A stretch of DNA of 6,649 nucleotides, from assembly GCA_013213915.1 (NCBI GenBank), contig JABSRK010000093.1, forward strand, positions 1 to 6,649. The letters run 5' to 3'. A model generated the notes under the pieces. The model did not search any database. It was given only the letters and a program-made list of their open reading frames with translations, and was not told where the DNA came from. Source of the stretch: Planctomycetota bacterium. GTDB lineage: Bacteria; Planctomycetota; GCA-002687715. Within the stretch, counting starts at the first letter, position 1; each line of letters opens with the position of its first letter. Shown here one piece after another: positions 4,983-6,649 of this stretch. Position numbers and translations under genes: made by a program.

Positions 4983-6649
4983 ATGAGCGAGCGGAAAGAC
5001 AATCCCGACGACGATTCGGGCGAGTCCGGCATCGCGGAGGGTCTGTGGGACGATGCGCTCGCCGACGCCTTCGGCGGCGACGCTGCGGCGGGAGCGACGC
5101 AGGTCGATGAGCCCCCCAGCGTCCTGTTGCGGCTCGAAACCCGGCTCGGGAAGGCGCCCGATTGCGTTCACCTGGCTGATGACTTGCTCGACGACGACGG
5201 CACGGCGATCATCGACCCCCACTCGACGGAGGTGACCGAGTCGGGCCGACGGGTCGGTCGCTACCTGCTTCTCGGGGAGATCGCACGCGGGGGCATGGGC
5301 GTCGTGCTCCACGGGCGAGACATCGATCTCGGCCGCGACGTCGCCATAAAGGTGCTCCAGGACCAATACGCCGACCAGACGGCGATGGTCCAGCGCTTTA
5401 TCGAGGAGGCGCAGGTCGCGGGGCAGCTCCAGCATCCTGGCGTCATCCCGGTATACGAGATTGGCCTCGACGCGTCGCGAAGACCGTTCTTCAGCATGAA
5501 GCTGGTGCGGGGGAGGACCCTGGCGGCGCTCTTGCACGAGCGTGCGGAACCGGACGTCGATCTCTCTCGTTTCCTGCACATCTACGAGCAGGTCTGCCAG
5601 ACGCTCGCGTACGGTCACGCTCGCGGCGTCGTGCACAGGGATGTCAAGCCCTCGAACATCATGGTCGGTGCTTTCGGCGAGGTGCAGGTCATGGACTGGG
5701 GCATGGCCAAGGTCCTCGCTCGGGGCGGCGTGGAGGACGAATCCGTCGAGGAGGACCCCGCGACGCGTATCGAGACGGTGCGGAGCGGCGGTCGGGGCTC
5801 CCAGTCTCTCGCCGGCTCGGTGCTCGGTACGCCGTCCTACATGCCGCCAGAGCAGGCGCAGGGCCAGGTCGGGCTGATCGACGAGCGAGCGGACGTGTTT
5901 GCGTTGGGGGGGATCCTCTGCGAGATCCTGACGGGGCAGCCCCCGTACGTTCGTCAACGGGACTCGTCGCCCATGCGGCAGGCGCAATCGGCGAGCCTCG
6001 ACAACGCGCTCCAGCGACTGGACGCGTGCGAGGCCGATCCCGAGCTCGTCGCGCTGGCGAAGAGGTGCCTCGTGCCCGACATGCGCGCCCGTCTCCGTGA
6101 CGCAGCGGTCGTGGCGCGCGAGGTCGGTGCGTATCGGATCGGCGCGGAGCAGCGAGCCGAGGAGGCCCGCATCGAAGCTCGTGCGGCGCGCGTGCGGGTG
6201 AGTGCGGAACGAAAGGCGCGTCGCCTCACGGTTGCGTTGGCGTGCGCCGCCGTGGCGGTGATCGTCGTCGCCGGAGGGGGTCTCTGGTGGCAAGATTCCG
6301 CTCGCCGCGCCGAGCGTTTGCGCAATGACCGGCAGGTCGGCAACGCGATCATGGAGGCGGACGCGCACATGGGTGCTAGGCGCTGGGATGCGGCCGCCGC
6401 GGCCTTGCTGAGCGTGCGCAACGTCGTCGTTGGCGGACGGGTCACCGAGAGCGTCATTGACGATTCGAACGCGGCCCAGCGGCGGCTGCGATTCGGGCGC
6501 GTGGCTGACCAGAATCGGGTCGCACACGAGGTAAGGAACGCGGCGTTCGTGGCGCGGCTTCGGGAGATTCGCAACCGACCGGTCATCGACCCGGCTAACA
6601 GCGACGATGAGTACGCAGCGGCGTTCGAACACCGCAGCCTGGAAGTGGA
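4983..6649 (+). CDS. Transmembrane PknB-like Ser/Thr protein kinase (3' end beyond the window)
   Basis: Starting from the ATG at 4983, the frame stays open to the right edge (555 full codons). Residues 1-92 are an acidic N-terminal region. The kinase domain spans about 94-370: glycine loop GEIARGGMGVV (98-108), ATP-binding Lys123 in AIKVL, helix C Glu142, catalytic HRDVKPSN with Asp220 and Asn225, DWG at 238-240 in place of DFG, GTPSYMPPEQ (282-291) with PPE in place of APE, and DERADVFALGG (300-310). It is an RD kinase with all catalytic residues, so it should be active. The DWG-to-PPE segment is about 50 residues and rich in Ser/Thr, offering autophosphorylation sites. A charged Arg/Glu/Ala helix (about 388-414) precedes a single membrane span (415-436), then an Arg-rich, mostly helical outer segment ending DDEYAAAF, a motif seen in planctomycete kinases. 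The start is one base after the sigma stop codon, implying translational coupling. The sensor part is cut off, so the signal is unknown. Confidence 0.93.
   Translation, partial: MSERKDNPDDDSGESGIAEGLWDDALADAFGGDAAAGATQVDEPPSVLLRLETRLGKAPDCVHLADDLLDDDGTAIIDPHSTEVTESGRRVGRYLLLGEIARGGMGVVLHGRDIDLGRDVAIKVLQDQYADQTAMVQRFIEEAQVAGQLQHPGVIPVYEIGLDASRRPFFSMKLVRGRTLAALLHERAEPDVDLSRFLHIYEQVCQTLAYGHARGVVHRDVKPSNIMVGAFGEVQVMDWGMAKVLARGGVEDESVEEDPATRIETVRSGGRGSQSLAGSVLGTPSYMPPEQAQGQVGLIDERADVFALGGILCEILTGQPPYVRQRDSSPMRQAQSASLDNALQRLDACEADPELVALAKRCLVPDMRARLRDAAVVAREVGAYRIGAEQRAEEARIEARAARVRVSAERKARRLTVALACAAVAVIVVAGGGLWWQDSARRAERLRNDRQVGNAIMEADAHMGARRWDAAAAALLSVRNVVVGGRVTESVIDDSNAAQRRLRFGRVADQNRVAHEVRNAAFVARLREIRNRPVIDPANSDDEYAAAFEHRSLEV

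Noticed and set aside
4878..6632. 584-codon open frame on the minus strand opposite the kinase gene
   Set aside because: The plus strand encodes an intact kinase with all catalytic motifs over the same stretch. The antisense product is rich in Arg, Asp and His with no recognisable domain, as expected for a shadow frame in GC-rich coding DNA.

Overview
The window looks like chromosomal DNA of a GC-rich member of the Planctomycetota. Three independent signs agree. First, there is a secreted protein with the PSCyt1/DUF1549 (PSCyt2) cytochrome-like domains that are strongly expanded in that phylum. Second, there is a sigma-70-like factor placed directly before a receptor-type Ser/Thr kinase, with the 'DWG' motif, long activation loop and juxtamembrane layout typical of planctomycete kinases. 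Third, there is a large mosaic secreted hydrolase. I see no mobile element, RNA gene or CRISPR array.

Layout: (1) 1-1212, minus strand, the first 404 residues of an exported PSCyt1/DUF1549 protein whose C-terminal part lies beyond the left edge. (2) 1213-1376, a short divergent intergenic region with a possible leaderless promoter for the minus gene and, on the plus strand, an isolated strong Shine-Dalgarno sequence next to a six-codon mini-ORF. (3) 1377-4172, plus strand, a complete 931-residue secreted alpha/beta hydrolase with several accessory domains. (4) 4173-4285, an intergenic region with an operator-like palindrome and a weak promoter candidate. (5) 4286-4981, plus strand, an ECF-like sigma factor. 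(6) 4983 to the right edge, plus strand, a transmembrane Ser/Thr kinase, separated from the sigma gene by one base and still open at the end of the window.

The sigma factor and kinase very probably form one translationally coupled signalling unit: the kinase would sense something outside the cytoplasm and act through, or together with, the sigma factor. The two left-hand genes are both exported, probably degradative or redox proteins, but nothing in the sequence proves that the sigma-kinase pair controls them. Several very long open frames on the opposite strand (for example the one opposite the kinase) are GC-rich shadows and are not annotated. Residue numbers come from hand translation of the frames; domain assignments are by motif recognition without a database search.
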